DNA of 64,000 nt, taken from the NCBI GenBank assembly GCA_963804885.1, contig CAWDSF010000020.1, positions 744,001 to 808,000 of the forward strand, written 5' to 3'. The position numbers and the translations under genes were made by a program. The DNA comes from PALSA-1004 sp963804885 (GTDB taxonomy: Bacteria; Pseudomonadota; Gammaproteobacteria; Burkholderiales; SG8-41). Below the pieces are notes generated by a model. It worked only from the letters and a program-made list of their open reading frames with translations. It made no database searches and was not told where the DNA came from. Shown here in pieces: positions 7,652 through 16,728 of this stretch (within the stretch, counting starts at the first letter, position 1; each line of letters opens with the position of its first letter).

Positions 7652-9023
7652 CCAAAAGTTTTAATTCGACTTTTGGCACGTAATCGTCCGGCGCGCCCGG
7701 CGGGATGGGCGGATATTGTTTTAGATTTTCCTGGAACGCATGGATCATTTTTCGAAGCGGCGTGCGCACCCAGCTGAACTCGTTGCCGACATCCGTTTCT
7801 TCCTTGGGGTCGCGCGTCAGGTTGCAGATTAACGGCGTTTCGAGATGATTGGGGCCGTCGTTGGGTTCGCGCTCCAGCACGATGTGCATCTTCCAGTCGC
7901 GCCATTTCGCCGCGCGCAATTCCTGCTTGATGTAATACACGAAGCCTTCGCGATTCGAAGCCGGCTGCCGGCCGAGAAAAAAGTCGAGCTGGTCGACGCC
8001 GTCGATCGGCCGGTCGGTGGGCACGGCGGCGCCCGCCACGCGCGCCAGCGTCGGATAAAGATCCGTAATGTGGACGATTTCGTTGGTGGTCTGGCCGGCG
8101 GCAATTTTGCCCGGCCAGCGGAAAATGAAGGGCACGCGCAAAGCGCCTTCCATCGACGTGTGATACGTGCCCGTCCACGGGCCGGCGGTGCCGCGCCACG
8201 GCCGCCGGAATTCGGGCCCGTTGTCGCTGCCGAAAATCACGAGCGTGTCGTCGCGGATGCCGAGCGCGTCGACCGCATCGAGAATCTCGCCGACGCGAAA
8301 ATCCATCTCGTGCATCGAATCGGCAAAATCGCCGGCGCCGGTTTTGCCCGCGAAGTCCGGATGCGGCAGCGTCGGATAGTGCAGATGCGTTAACGGCACG
8401 TACGCGAAAAACGGTTTTGCCGCTTTCACCTGTCGCGTCATGAAGTCTATCGTGCGCGCGGCGAGCTCGGAATCGATGCGCCGGCGCGCGGCCAGATCGT
8501 AAATATGCGAATTGGTCGCGGGCTTGCCTTTCACGCCCTCCATCACGTACGGCAACGGCACGACTTCGGGATCGAAGCCGGGAGAGCTGGTGAACATGCT
8601 CTCGTTGGTCGTGCGCGGAATGCCGTACCACTCGTCGAAGCCGCGGTCTTTCGGATAGCGGCCTTCGCGATCGCCCAGGTGCCACTTGCCGTAGCAGGCC
8701 GTCGCATAACCTTGTCCGGAGATCAATTGCGCGAGCGTGATCTCCCACGGGATCAGCCCTTGCGGCAACCCCGCGGGCACCGATTGCAGCGCGCCCGTGC
8801 GGATCGGATGGCGGCCGGTCATCAGCGCCGAGCGCGTCGGCACGCAGTCGGACTCGACGTTGAAGTTAAGAAAGCGCAGGCCTTCGGACGCGAGGTGATC
8901 GATGCGCGGCGTCGGCGCGCCGCGCAGCGCGCCGCCGCCGTAACAACCGAGTTCGCCCCAGCCGAGATTGTCGGCGAGGATGAATACGATGTTGGGCGGG
9001 CGCGAGGTCGATAGGTTGCTCAT
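7632..9023 (-). CDS. Type I sulfatase (arylsulfatase family)
   Basis: A 463-residue sulfatase. The formylglycine signature is C60-V-P-T-R64 followed by SALMTGR, so it needs the aerobic cysteine-modifying enzyme, which is not in this window. The first metal motif reads ILADNLGWGE, with Asn in place of the usual second Asp; the second, IFGSDNGPE, is intact. No signal peptide is visible, suggesting a cytoplasmic enzyme acting on an imported sulfate ester. The C-terminus LLAADKRR is encoded by the repeat element. Divergent from a Bug receptor gene, and upstream of the ComA-like gene. Confidence 0.9.
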   Translation of the reverse strand: MSNLSTSRPPNIVFILADNLGWGELGCYGGGALRGAPTPRIDHLASEGLRFLNFNVESDCVPTRSALMTGRHPIRTGALQSVPAGLPQGLIPWEITLAQLISGQGYATACYGKWHLGDREGRYPKDRGFDEWYGIPRTTNESMFTSSPGFDPEVVPLPYVMEGVKGKPATNSHIYDLAARRRIDSELAARTIDFMTRQVKAAKPFFAYVPLTHLHYPTLPHPDFAGKTGAGDFADSMHEMDFRVGEILDAVDALGIRDDTLVIFGSDNGPEFRRPWRGTAGPWTGTYHTSMEGALRVPFIFRWPGKIAAGQTTNEIVHITDLYPTLARVAGAAVPTDRPIDGVDQLDFFLGRQPASNREGFVYYIKQELRAAKWRDWKMHIVLEREPNDGPNHLETPLICNLTRDPKEETDVGNEFSWVRTPLRKMIHAFQENLKQYPPIPPGAPDDYVPKVELKLLAADKRR

Positions 9024-9121
9024 GGCATGCTTTCGATATTCGATTTTTTGAGTGCGGCAGTGTAAAGGGGGAGAAGCTGCTATTTATGGGATGATACAGT
9101 GGTAAATAAAACCATGGATTC

Positions 9122-9132
9122 GGGATAATCCC
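9122..9132. promoter_or_regulatory. Small palindrome before a Bug receptor start
   Basis: GGGATAATCCC is an 11-base palindrome ending directly at the ATG of the Bug receptor gene, in the 109-base divergent spacer with the sulfatase gene. It could be an operator or affect translation; there is no independent support. Confidence 0.25.
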
Positions 9133-10140
9133 ATGCAAATGCTTTCAATCGCGGGTCGCCGATACCACTACGTGCCGGATTGCGTTGCAGCATTTGCAGC
9201 ATGCGTCTTAATAGGAGCGTCACTGCAGTCGTTTGCTCAGGCCTATCCCAGCAAGCCGATCAGAGTCATCGTTCCGTACGCAGCCGGCGGCGCCGGCGAC
9301 ATCATGGGCCGCGTGATCGGCCAGAAGCTCAACGATGCGTGGGGCCAGCAGGTCGTCGTCGACATGCGGCCCGGCGCGGCAGGCATGATCGGGGCCTCGG
9401 CAGTTGCAAAGTCACCGCCCGACGGTTACACCGTGCTGCTGGGTGCTCAAGCAGAAACGACGGTCAATCAAAGCATGTACAGCAAGATCAATTACGATGC
9501 GCAGAAAGAACTCGTGCCCGTCGCGATGGCGGGGGTGTTGCCTCTTGTTCTCGTCGTAACGCCCGCGCTTCCCGTCAAATCGCTCCGCGATTTCATAAAT
9601 CTCGCCAAAGCCAAGCCGCGCGAAGTTACTTATGGAACCGCCGGCCTCGGAACGACGGCGCATCTCGCCATGGAATATCTGCAGCGCGCGAGCCGCATCG
9701 AACTCACTCACGTGACCTATAAGGGCGGAGCCGAAGTCGTCATCGCCGTGGCAGGCGGCCATGTGGTTTCGTTCTTCTCGGGCATTCCACCGGCGCTGCC
9801 TCACATCGGCTCCGGCAGACTCAAGGCGCTGGGCGTTTCGACCGCACAACGAGTCGATGTGTTGCGGGACGTTCCGACCGTTGCCGAATCCGGAATTCCC
9901 GATTTCGATATCGCGAACTGGTTCGGCTATTTCGTACCGACCGGAACGCCCGAAGCTGTCGCAGCAAAACTCAACATGGGAATTCAGTCCGCTATCAAAG
10001 ATCCATCGGTCAAGGAGCAACTCGCTCGGCAAGGGATCGTGCTGGTCGAGATGACGCAGGACAGGTTTGCAGCTTTCGTTTCCGCAGAGCATAAAAAATA
10101 CGCGAAGATCATCAAAGACTCGGGCATTCGCGCCGATTGA
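9133..10140 (+). CDS. Bug/TctC family periplasmic solute receptor
   Basis: A 335-residue receptor with a slightly long N-terminus before the hydrophobic segment (CVAAFAACVLIGASLQSFA) and the mature start QAYPSKPIRVIVPY. Family motifs are AAGGAGDIMGR, KSPPDGYT and HVTYKGGAE. The ligand pocket loop reads GGAGD rather than GGSTD, so the ligand may differ from that of the nearby paralogs. The gene is divergent from a sulfatase and followed 29 bases later by a LamB/YcsF gene, so the two are probably co-transcribed. No permease genes are adjacent. Confidence 0.9.
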   Translation: MQMLSIAGRRYHYVPDCVAAFAACVLIGASLQSFAQAYPSKPIRVIVPYAAGGAGDIMGRVIGQKLNDAWGQQVVVDMRPGAAGMIGASAVAKSPPDGYTVLLGAQAETTVNQSMYSKINYDAQKELVPVAMAGVLPLVLVVTPALPVKSLRDFINLAKAKPREVTYGTAGLGTTAHLAMEYLQRASRIELTHVTYKGGAEVVIAVAGGHVVSFFSGIPPALPHIGSGRLKALGVSTAQRVDVLRDVPTVAESGIPDFDIANWFGYFVPTGTPEAVAAKLNMGIQSAIKDPSVKEQLARQGIVLVEMTQDRFAAFVSAEHKKYAKIIKDSGIRAD

Positions 10141-10169
10141 CTGCGGAATTCGGCCAGCACAGGGTACGA

Positions 10170-11021
10170 ATGAATAAGGCGATAGACATCAGCAGCGAGA
10201 TGGCCGAAGGCTTCGTGCTGCCGCCTTTTGGGATTCCGCTCGAGGACGTGAAGACCATCAAGATTGCCGGGACTGGCGCGGCCTTTCATCGTCGGCATTT
10301 GATGGCTCGCTACGATGAGGACGTCGTTCCCTTCGTCAGTTCAGTCAGCCTCTCATGCGGCTTGCATTCAGGGGATCCGGTTTTGTTGCGACGTACTGCG
10401 GCGAAACTCATAGGGAAAGGAATACACCTGGGCGCGCATCCTTCCTATCCGGGCGTTTTCGGTTTTGGCCAGGACAGGGTAATGCTGCCGGACGAAGATC
10501 TGGAGGCGGTATTGCTGTACCAGTTCGGCGCGGTGGCGGCAGTCGTCGGATCGCTTGGGGCAAGACTGCGGCATGTTAAATGTCATGGCCCGCTTTCCAT
10601 GGACATCTCGTACGACGAGCGCATCTGCAATGTAATGCTCAACGCGGTGCAAAAATTCGACCCCGAATTGTTCGTCGTATTCATGGCGAACTCACCGGGG
10701 CTGGCTTTCGCGCGGAACAGGGGATTGCGCGCAGCGGCCGAAGGGTATATCGACCGCGGTTACGGCCGCGACGGCCGGATCGTTCCGCGACAGCATCCGC
10801 AGGCCTTGCTGACCAAACCCGAACAGGCCGCACAGCGCATTCTGGAAGTCGTGTGCGATCAGCAGGTGACCTGCGTGGACGGCAGCAAGATCGCGCTGCA
10901 AGCAGACACTTTTTGCCTGCATAGCGATACTCCGGGCGCAGCAGAGTTCGGCGCCGCCGTGTCGCACGCATTGTCGGCCCACGGCATCGCCGTGAAGCCG
11001 TTGGCGAATCTGCAAGACTGA
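10170..11021 (+). CDS. Divergent LamB/YcsF (PxpA-like) protein
   Basis: About 283 residues related to LamB/YcsF, the PxpA subunit of ATP-dependent 5-oxoprolinase. Conserved parts are VSLSCGLHSGDP, GIHLGAHPSYPG, FGFGQDRVM and VKCHGPLSMDI. The usual N-terminal motif D-L-N-x-D-x-G-E is replaced by DISSEMAEGF and the usual KPHGALY by KCHGPLS, so it is a divergent member. No PxpB or PxpC genes lie nearby. AGGG precedes the ATG at 10170. It sits between two Bug receptor genes; hydrolysis of a cyclic amide brought in by them is a guess. Confidence 0.75.
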   Translation: MNKAIDISSEMAEGFVLPPFGIPLEDVKTIKIAGTGAAFHRRHLMARYDEDVVPFVSSVSLSCGLHSGDPVLLRRTAAKLIGKGIHLGAHPSYPGVFGFGQDRVMLPDEDLEAVLLYQFGAVAAVVGSLGARLRHVKCHGPLSMDISYDERICNVMLNAVQKFDPELFVVFMANSPGLAFARNRGLRAAAEGYIDRGYGRDGRIVPRQHPQALLTKPEQAAQRILEVVCDQQVTCVDGSKIALQADTFCLHSDTPGAAEFGAAVSHALSAHGIAVKPLANLQD

Positions 11022-11158
11022 GCGAGGCAACCTGCATGCGTGCGACGCGAAGTTCGTTGGCGGCGTTCGTAGCTCGATTAGGATGGCGGGGGCGCAACGT
11101 ACCTTTAGTCGCATTGCGTTAAACTCGCGCTTCGCAATATATCGCTCCTGAGGAATCC

Positions 11159-12133
11159 TTGTTTTCACGTGCGCTTATTCTGGCGGCAGCGCTGCTTGCG
11201 GCAAGTCACGTCGCGGCGCAAACCTGGCAGCCGTCGCGGCCGGTCGCATTGGTGGTCGGCGCCGCGCCCGGCGGCAGCATCGATTTGACCGCGCGCCTTC
11301 TGCAGCGCGCCTGGGACCAGCAGAAACTGGTGCGCACACCGGTCGTCGTCATCAACAAGCCCGGCGCCGGGCAGGGCATCGCGTGGTCTTACATGATAGA
11401 AAAAGGCGGCGACGGACACGCGGTGGCGATGGGGGGCCCGAGTCTCGCCTCGAATCCGGTGCTGGGCACGCACACGATCGGCTACCGGGACGTGACCACG
11501 ATTGCGTTGCTCTTCGACGACTACATGGCATTCGTCGTCAGAGCGGATTCGCCATTGAAGTCGATGCGCGATGTCATCGACCGGTTGCGCAAGGACCCGG
11601 GCGCGCTGTCGATCGCCTGCGCACCCTCGCTCGGCGCGGGCGCGCACATGGCCGCGGTGGTCGGCTTGCGCGGCGCCGGTGTCAACGTCAAGGACGTGCG
11701 CTTCGTGGTTTACAAATCGGCGGGCGAAGCGATGACGGCGGCGATTGCCGGCGAGGTCGATGTCGTATCGGGCACGGTCGCGAATTTTCCGCCGCATTTG
11801 CCGGGCGGCCGCATCCGCTTGCTCGCGGTCACGTCGCCGCAGCGGTTGGGCGGCGCGATGGCGGCGACGCCGACGCTGAAGGAGCAGGGTGTGGACGCTG
11901 TATACACCAACTGGCGCAGCGTGATCGGCCCGCCCCGCATGGCGCGAGCGCACGTCGCCTTCTGGGAGGCCGCAATCGACAAGGCGGTGCAAAGCGACGA
12001 CTGGAAGCGCGACCTTGAACGCAATTTCTGGACGGCCAACTTCCTGACGGGCGACCCTGCGCGCCAGTATGTCGAGCAACAGGGCGAATTGTTCCGCTCC
12101 ATCTTCGTCGAACTGGGTCTCGCCAAAAAATAA
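11159..12133 (+). CDS. Divergent Bug/TctC-like periplasmic receptor
   Basis: A 324-residue receptor with a clear signal peptide (ALILAAALLAASHVAAQ) and the mature start TWQPSRPVALVVGAAPGGS. It departs from its paralogs: PDGYT is replaced by GGDGHAV and HVPYKG by VVYKSAGEA, so it belongs to a separate TctC branch. It starts with TTG at 11159 behind TGAGGA. A 137-base spacer separates it from the LamB/YcsF gene. It is followed 61 bases later by a sulfatase gene on the same strand. Confidence 0.88.
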   Translation: MFSRALILAAALLAASHVAAQTWQPSRPVALVVGAAPGGSIDLTARLLQRAWDQQKLVRTPVVVINKPGAGQGIAWSYMIEKGGDGHAVAMGGPSLASNPVLGTHTIGYRDVTTIALLFDDYMAFVVRADSPLKSMRDVIDRLRKDPGALSIACAPSLGAGAHMAAVVGLRGAGVNVKDVRFVVYKSAGEAMTAAIAGEVDVVSGTVANFPPHLPGGRIRLLAVTSPQRLGGAMAATPTLKEQGVDAVYTNWRSVIGPPRMARAHVAFWEAAIDKAVQSDDWKRDLERNFWTANFLTGDPARQYVEQQGELFRSIFVELGLAKK

Positions 12134-12194
12134 ATCATCGCCCTGCCGGGGCGGTCGTGCACCGGCATTAAATTTTTCCTGCCCAAGGACTGAC

Positions 12195-13733
12195 ATGGCA
12201 AAACAACCGAACATCCTGCTCATCACCTCCGACCAGCAACGCGGCGACTGCTACGGCTTCGAGCGCCCTGAGGTCAAGACGCCGCATCTCGACCGGCTGG
12301 CACGCGACGGCACGCGCTTCTATGCGTGCATCACGCCAAATCTTGTCTGCCAGCCGTCGCGCGCGTCGATTCTGACGGGGCTGCTGCCGCTCACGCACGG
12401 CGTGTGGGACAACGGCGTCGATCTCGATCCCAAGGTCGGCGCGCAGGGATTCGCCGGCACGCTGGCGAAGAGCGGTTACCAGACTGCGTTTCTCGGCAAG
12501 GCGCATTTCGCGACCAAGTCGACGTTTGCACCGACCGGCACGCCCGAGTGCAAGCAGAGCCAGGCGCACTACGGGCCGGATTGGTTCGGTCCGTACATGG
12601 GGTTCGAATACGTCGAACTCATGGTGCTCGGGCATTTGCATCGCACGCGCAAGCTCGAGCAGCCCGCGTGCGGACATTACGAGCGCTGGCTGACGTCGCG
12701 CGGGGAGGGCGATGAAGCGATCAAGTTATGGGCGACCGGCCTGCCGCCGGACGTCGGCGCGGCGCAGACGTGGAATTCGGCGCTGCCGGTGGCGTGGCAC
12801 AGCAGCACCTGGGCGGCGGACCGCGCGATTCACTACATGGAGCAGCGCGACAAGGCAAAACCGTTCTGTGCTTGGGTGTCGTTTCCCGATCCGCATCACG
12901 CGTTCGATTGTCCCGAACCGTGGTCGCGCCTGTACGATCCCGCGAGCCTCAAGCTGCCTGAAAACCGCAAGAAGGATCTGGAGCGCAGGCCGTGGTGGCA
13001 CAAGGCCACGCTCGAGGGCGTCCCTCAGCTGGACGATCCGGAAATGCGCAAGTTTCGCGCCGAAGGCTCGCGCGTGCCTGACCAGACCGATTTGCAACTC
13101 GCGCACATGACCGCGAACTACTACGGCATGATTTCGCTGATCGACCACAACGTCGGCCGCATCCTCGAAGCGCTCGCGGCGCAAGGGCTTGCTGAAGATA
13201 CGCTGGTGATATACACGACCGATCACGGCGATCTGCTCGGCAATCACGGCCTGTATCTCAAAGGCCCGACGCCGTACGAAGATCTGCTGCGCATCGGCAT
13301 GATCGCGCGCGGTCCCGGCGTGACCGCGAACCAGGTCGTCGGCGAGCCGGTGTCGACGCTCGATCTCGCCGCGACTTTCTACGATTACGCCGGGGTCTCC
13401 GCGCCGATGGCATTGCAGAGCCGCACTTTAAAGCCGCTGCTCGGCGGACAAAAAATTACGCGCGACGCCGCTTGGAGCGAGTGGCACGTGCATCCGTCGC
13501 GCTGCGGCGTCGGGCTGCAGTTGCGCACCGTGCGCACGAAGACGCACAAATGCACTTTCGAGCTCGCCTCAGGCGCGGGCGAGCTGTACGATCTCGTCAA
13601 CGATCCGGCCGAGATGCACAACCGGTTCGAAGATCCGGGATTCCGCAAGGTGCGCGCCGAACTCGAAGCAATGATGCGCGCGCGGCCGGGCAAGGTGCAG
13701 GAAAAGCTCGCCGAGCCGATAGGCATGGCGTGA
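12195..13733 (+). CDS. Sulfatase-like hydrolase (phosphonate monoester hydrolase type)
   Basis: A 512-residue alkaline-phosphatase-superfamily hydrolase. The formylglycine site is C52-Q-P-S-R56 within NLVCQPSRASILTG. The metal sites read ITSDQQRGD and TTDHGDLLGNHG, with the DQ and DH pairs typical of phosphonate monoester hydrolases and choline-sulfatase relatives rather than DD/DN arylsulfatases. No signal peptide is visible. The ATG at 12195 follows AAGGA. Its TGA overlaps the GTG start of the next Bug receptor by 4 bases, tying hydrolase and receptor into one transcript. Confidence 0.9.
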   Translation: MAKQPNILLITSDQQRGDCYGFERPEVKTPHLDRLARDGTRFYACITPNLVCQPSRASILTGLLPLTHGVWDNGVDLDPKVGAQGFAGTLAKSGYQTAFLGKAHFATKSTFAPTGTPECKQSQAHYGPDWFGPYMGFEYVELMVLGHLHRTRKLEQPACGHYERWLTSRGEGDEAIKLWATGLPPDVGAAQTWNSALPVAWHSSTWAADRAIHYMEQRDKAKPFCAWVSFPDPHHAFDCPEPWSRLYDPASLKLPENRKKDLERRPWWHKATLEGVPQLDDPEMRKFRAEGSRVPDQTDLQLAHMTANYYGMISLIDHNVGRILEALAAQGLAEDTLVIYTTDHGDLLGNHGLYLKGPTPYEDLLRIGMIARGPGVTANQVVGEPVSTLDLAATFYDYAGVSAPMALQSRTLKPLLGGQKITRDAAWSEWHVHPSRCGVGLQLRTVRTKTHKCTFELASGAGELYDLVNDPAEMHNRFEDPGFRKVRAELEAMMRARPGKVQEKLAEPIGMA

Positions 13734-14692
13734 GGCACTGCGTGCGCGTTGCCGTCGCCACGTTCTTGATGCTGGGAGCGGCGGCGTTCGCGCAGACTTA
13801 TCCGGCGAAACCGGTGCGCTTTATCGTGCCGTTCGCCGCCGGCGGCTCGGCCGACATCGTCGCGCGCATCATCGCGCCGAAACTCGGCGAGCAATTAGGC
13901 CAGACGATCGTCATCGACAACCGGCCGGGCGCGTCCGCCATCATCGGCGTCGAAGCGGGCGCGAAAGCTCCGCCCGACGGCTACACCGTGACGCTCGGCG
14001 GCTTCTCTTCGCACGTGATCAACGCGTTCCTGTTTCCGAAGCTGCCATACGATCCGGTGCGCGATTTTGTCGCGATCACCGTGCTCACGCGGATTCCGAA
14101 TTTGCTGTCGGCGCATCCGTCGGTGCCGGTCAAAACCATGCGCGAACTCATCGCATTGGCCAAAGCGCATCCCGGTCAGCTTACGTACGCTTCGTCGGGC
14201 AGCGGCAGTTCGCAGCATCTCTCGGGCGTGCTGCTGCAAAAACTCGCCGGCATCAGCATCACGCATGTGCCGTACCGCTCCGGCGCGCCCGCGGTCACCG
14301 ACCTGTTGGGCGGGCACGTCGCGACGATGTTCGCGACCATGCCGTCGGTGGCGCCGCATGTGCGCTCCGGCCGCTTGCGCGCGCTCGGCGTGACTTCCGC
14401 GACCCGCTCGCCGGCCTTGCCCGCCGTGCCGGCGATCGGGGAGACGGTGAAGGGCTACGACATTGCGACCTACTACAGCGCGCACGTCCCGGCCGGCACG
14501 TCGAAAGAGATCGTCGCGAGGCTGTACGCGGCATTCGCCAAGGTGCTGCTCGCGCCCGACATCAAGGAGCGGCTCGCGGCCGACGGCGCCGAAGCGGTCG
14601 CCAATACGCCGGACGAATTTGCGGCGCAGTTGAAGGCCGAGCTCGTGCGCTGGGGACCGCTGATCCGCGAGTCCGGCGCGCGCGCGGAGTGA
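13730..14692 (+). CDS. Bug/TctC family periplasmic solute receptor
   Basis: A 320-residue receptor: a short signal peptide (VAVATFLMLGAAAFAQ), then TYPAKPVRFIVPFAAGGSAD, APPDGYT and HVPYRSGAP. GTG at 13730 is the start, since it overlaps the sulfatase TGA as GTGA and precedes the signal peptide; a much longer open frame upstream is antisense noise within the sulfatase gene. First of three consecutive Bug genes. Co-translation with the sulfatase suggests its ligand is a substrate or product of that enzyme (inference). Confidence 0.9.
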   Translation: MRHCVRVAVATFLMLGAAAFAQTYPAKPVRFIVPFAAGGSADIVARIIAPKLGEQLGQTIVIDNRPGASAIIGVEAGAKAPPDGYTVTLGGFSSHVINAFLFPKLPYDPVRDFVAITVLTRIPNLLSAHPSVPVKTMRELIALAKAHPGQLTYASSGSGSSQHLSGVLLQKLAGISITHVPYRSGAPAVTDLLGGHVATMFATMPSVAPHVRSGRLRALGVTSATRSPALPAVPAIGETVKGYDIATYYSAHVPAGTSKEIVARLYAAFAKVLLAPDIKERLAADGAEAVANTPDEFAAQLKAELVRWGPLIRESGARAE

Positions 14693-14735
14693 CGCAGGTT
14701 ATCTGCCATAATCGGGCGAAATTATCGGAGGCATC

Positions 14736-15704
14736 ATGCGCAAGACCGCGAAATTGTTGGTCACTCTCACACTCACGGCGCTCGCCGCCGCTGCTTCGGC
14801 GCAGAATTACCCGAGCAAATCGATCCGTTTCCTCGTGGGTTTCGCGCCCGGCGGCTCGACCGACATCGTCGCGCGCCTGATCGCGCAGAAAATGACCGAT
14901 AACGTGGGCCAGCAGGTGGTGGTCGACAATCGCGCCGGCGCGGGCGGCATCATCGCGGCGGAAATACTCGCGAAATCGCCGCCCGACGGTTACACGATAT
15001 TGGCCTGCACGACCGGCAACTTCGCGATCATTCCCTATCTCTACAAGACGGTTCCCTACAACGCCGACAAGGATTTGCTGCCGGTCACGCAGTCGGGCTC
15101 ATTGCCGTACATCATCGTCGTGCACCCGTCGCTGCCGGTCAAAAACGTGAAAGAGCTGATCGCGTTCGCGAAATCGCATCCGGGCCAGATCAATTACGCG
15201 TCATCGGGCATCGGCTCGGCGTCGCACCTGTCGCCCGAGATGTTCAAGTCGATGGCGGGCATCAACATCGTCCACGTGCCGTACAAAGGCACGGGCCAGG
15301 CCATCGGCGACCTGCTCGCGGGGCAGGTCGTGATGATGTTCGATCAGCCCGTCAGCACGCTGCCGCACGTCAAGGCCGGCAAGCTGCGCGTGCTCGCGAT
15401 CACCAGCGGCAAGCGGTTTCCGACGCTGCAGGAAATTCCGACCGTCGCCGAATCGGGCATCCCCGGTTTCGAAGCGGTGTCGTGGGCGGGCGTGTGCGCG
15501 CCCGGCGGGACTTCCAAGGACATCGTCAACCGGCTGCAGGGCGAAGTCGCGAAGGTATTGAAGCTGCCCGACGTGTCCGAACGCCTGATGCGCGACGGCA
15601 TCGAGCCGATCGGCAGCACGCCCGAGCAGTTCCATGCATTCATCGAGCGCGAAAAAATCAAGTGGAGCAAGGTCGTCAAGGATTCGGGCGCGCGGGCGGA
15701 TTGA
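14736..15704 (+). CDS. Bug/TctC family periplasmic solute receptor
   Basis: A 322-residue receptor with a signal peptide ending ASAQ, mature NYPSKSIRFLVGFAPGGSTD, KSPPDGYT and HVPYKGTGQ. GGAGG sits 6 bases before the ATG. It is closely similar over its whole length to the next gene (shared SYPSKSIR/NYPSKSIR, PGGSTDIVAR, KSPPDGYT, GIGSASHLS/GVGTATHMT), indicating a local duplication. The 43-base gap after the preceding receptor is compatible with one operon. Confidence 0.92.
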   Translation: MRKTAKLLVTLTLTALAAAASAQNYPSKSIRFLVGFAPGGSTDIVARLIAQKMTDNVGQQVVVDNRAGAGGIIAAEILAKSPPDGYTILACTTGNFAIIPYLYKTVPYNADKDLLPVTQSGSLPYIIVVHPSLPVKNVKELIAFAKSHPGQINYASSGIGSASHLSPEMFKSMAGINIVHVPYKGTGQAIGDLLAGQVVMMFDQPVSTLPHVKAGKLRVLAITSGKRFPTLQEIPTVAESGIPGFEAVSWAGVCAPGGTSKDIVNRLQGEVAKVLKLPDVSERLMRDGIEPIGSTPEQFHAFIEREKIKWSKVVKDSGARAD

Positions 15705-15737
15705 GCGCGGCGGTCGTTCTTAATAGCGAAGGCGGAC

Positions 15738-16703
15738 ATGAAAAATTTCCTGATGACGATCGCAGCCGGCGCACTGGCTTTCATCGGCGCAGTTCACGCC
15801 CAGTCTTATCCGAGCAAATCGATCCGCTACGTCGTGCCGTACGCGCCGGGCGGCTCGACCGATATCGTCGCGCGCGTGCTGGCGCTCAAGCTTTCCGAAG
15901 CGATGGGCCAGCAGGTGGTGGTCGATAACCGGCCTGGCGCGGGCGGCGCGATCGGCGCGGATATCGTCGCCAAGTCGCCGCCCGATGGCTACACAATGGT
16001 GACCGCTGTCACCAGCATCATGGCGATCAACCAGTTTCTGTATCGCAAGCTGCCATACGATCCGGAGAAAGATTTTGCGCCGGTCACGCAAGTCGGGTCG
16101 CTGCCGCTGATTCTCGTAATCCACCCGTCACTGCCGGCAAAAAACGTCAGGGAATTCATCGCGATCGCCAAAGCCAAACCGGGCCAATTGAACTATGGCT
16201 CGTCGGGCGTGGGCACTGCGACACACATGACGACCGAATTGTTCAAGGCGATGGCCGGCGTCGATCTCGTGCACATCCCGTACAAAGGCAGCGGCCAGGT
16301 CATGGGCGATGTCATCGGCGGCCAGCTCGCGCTGATCTTCGACCAGATCGTCAGCTCGCTGCCGCACGTGCAGGGCGGCAAGCTGCGCATGCTGGCGATC
16401 ACCAGCGCCAAGCGCTTTCCTTCGCTGCCCGACTTGCCGACGATCGCCGAAAGCGGCGTGCCGGGCTATGAATCGATTTCGTGGGCCGGTGTCGCCGTGC
16501 CTGCAGGCACGCCGAAGGAAATCGTAGCGCGCCTGCATGCAGAAATCGTCAAGGTGCTGGCGATGCCCGACATCCGCGAGCGTTTTTTGCGCGACGGCAT
16601 CGAAACCATCGGCAGCACGCCCGAGCAGTTCAGCGAGCACATCCGCCGCGAACGCATCAAGTGGGCGAAAGTCGTCAAGGATTCAGGCGCCAAAGCCGAT
16701 TGA
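15738..16703 (+). CDS. Bug/TctC family periplasmic solute receptor
   Basis: A 321-residue receptor, the tandem paralog of the preceding gene. The signal peptide ends VHAQ; the mature protein starts SYPSKSIRYVVPYAPGGSTD, with KSPPDGYT, HIPYKGSGQ and the C-terminal IKWAKVVKDSGAKAD. AAGGCGG precedes the ATG. Divergence between the two copies is spread along the protein, so they probably bind related but not identical ligands. It is followed 25 bases later by the frameshifted esterase lipoprotein gene, likely in the same operon. Confidence 0.92.
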   Translation: MKNFLMTIAAGALAFIGAVHAQSYPSKSIRYVVPYAPGGSTDIVARVLALKLSEAMGQQVVVDNRPGAGGAIGADIVAKSPPDGYTMVTAVTSIMAINQFLYRKLPYDPEKDFAPVTQVGSLPLILVIHPSLPAKNVREFIAIAKAKPGQLNYGSSGVGTATHMTTELFKAMAGVDLVHIPYKGSGQVMGDVIGGQLALIFDQIVSSLPHVQGGKLRMLAITSAKRFPSLPDLPTIAESGVPGYESISWAGVAVPAGTPKEIVARLHAEIVKVLAMPDIRERFLRDGIETIGSTPEQFSEHIRRERIKWAKVVKDSGAKAD

Positions 16704-16728
16704 GTCTAATTGCACTGCAGGAGGAGCT

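Noticed and set aside
11165..12226. 353-codon minus-strand open frame
   Set aside because: It is the reverse of the Bug-like receptor gene, is rich in Arg, His and Asp, and has no recognisable domain or ribosome-binding site.
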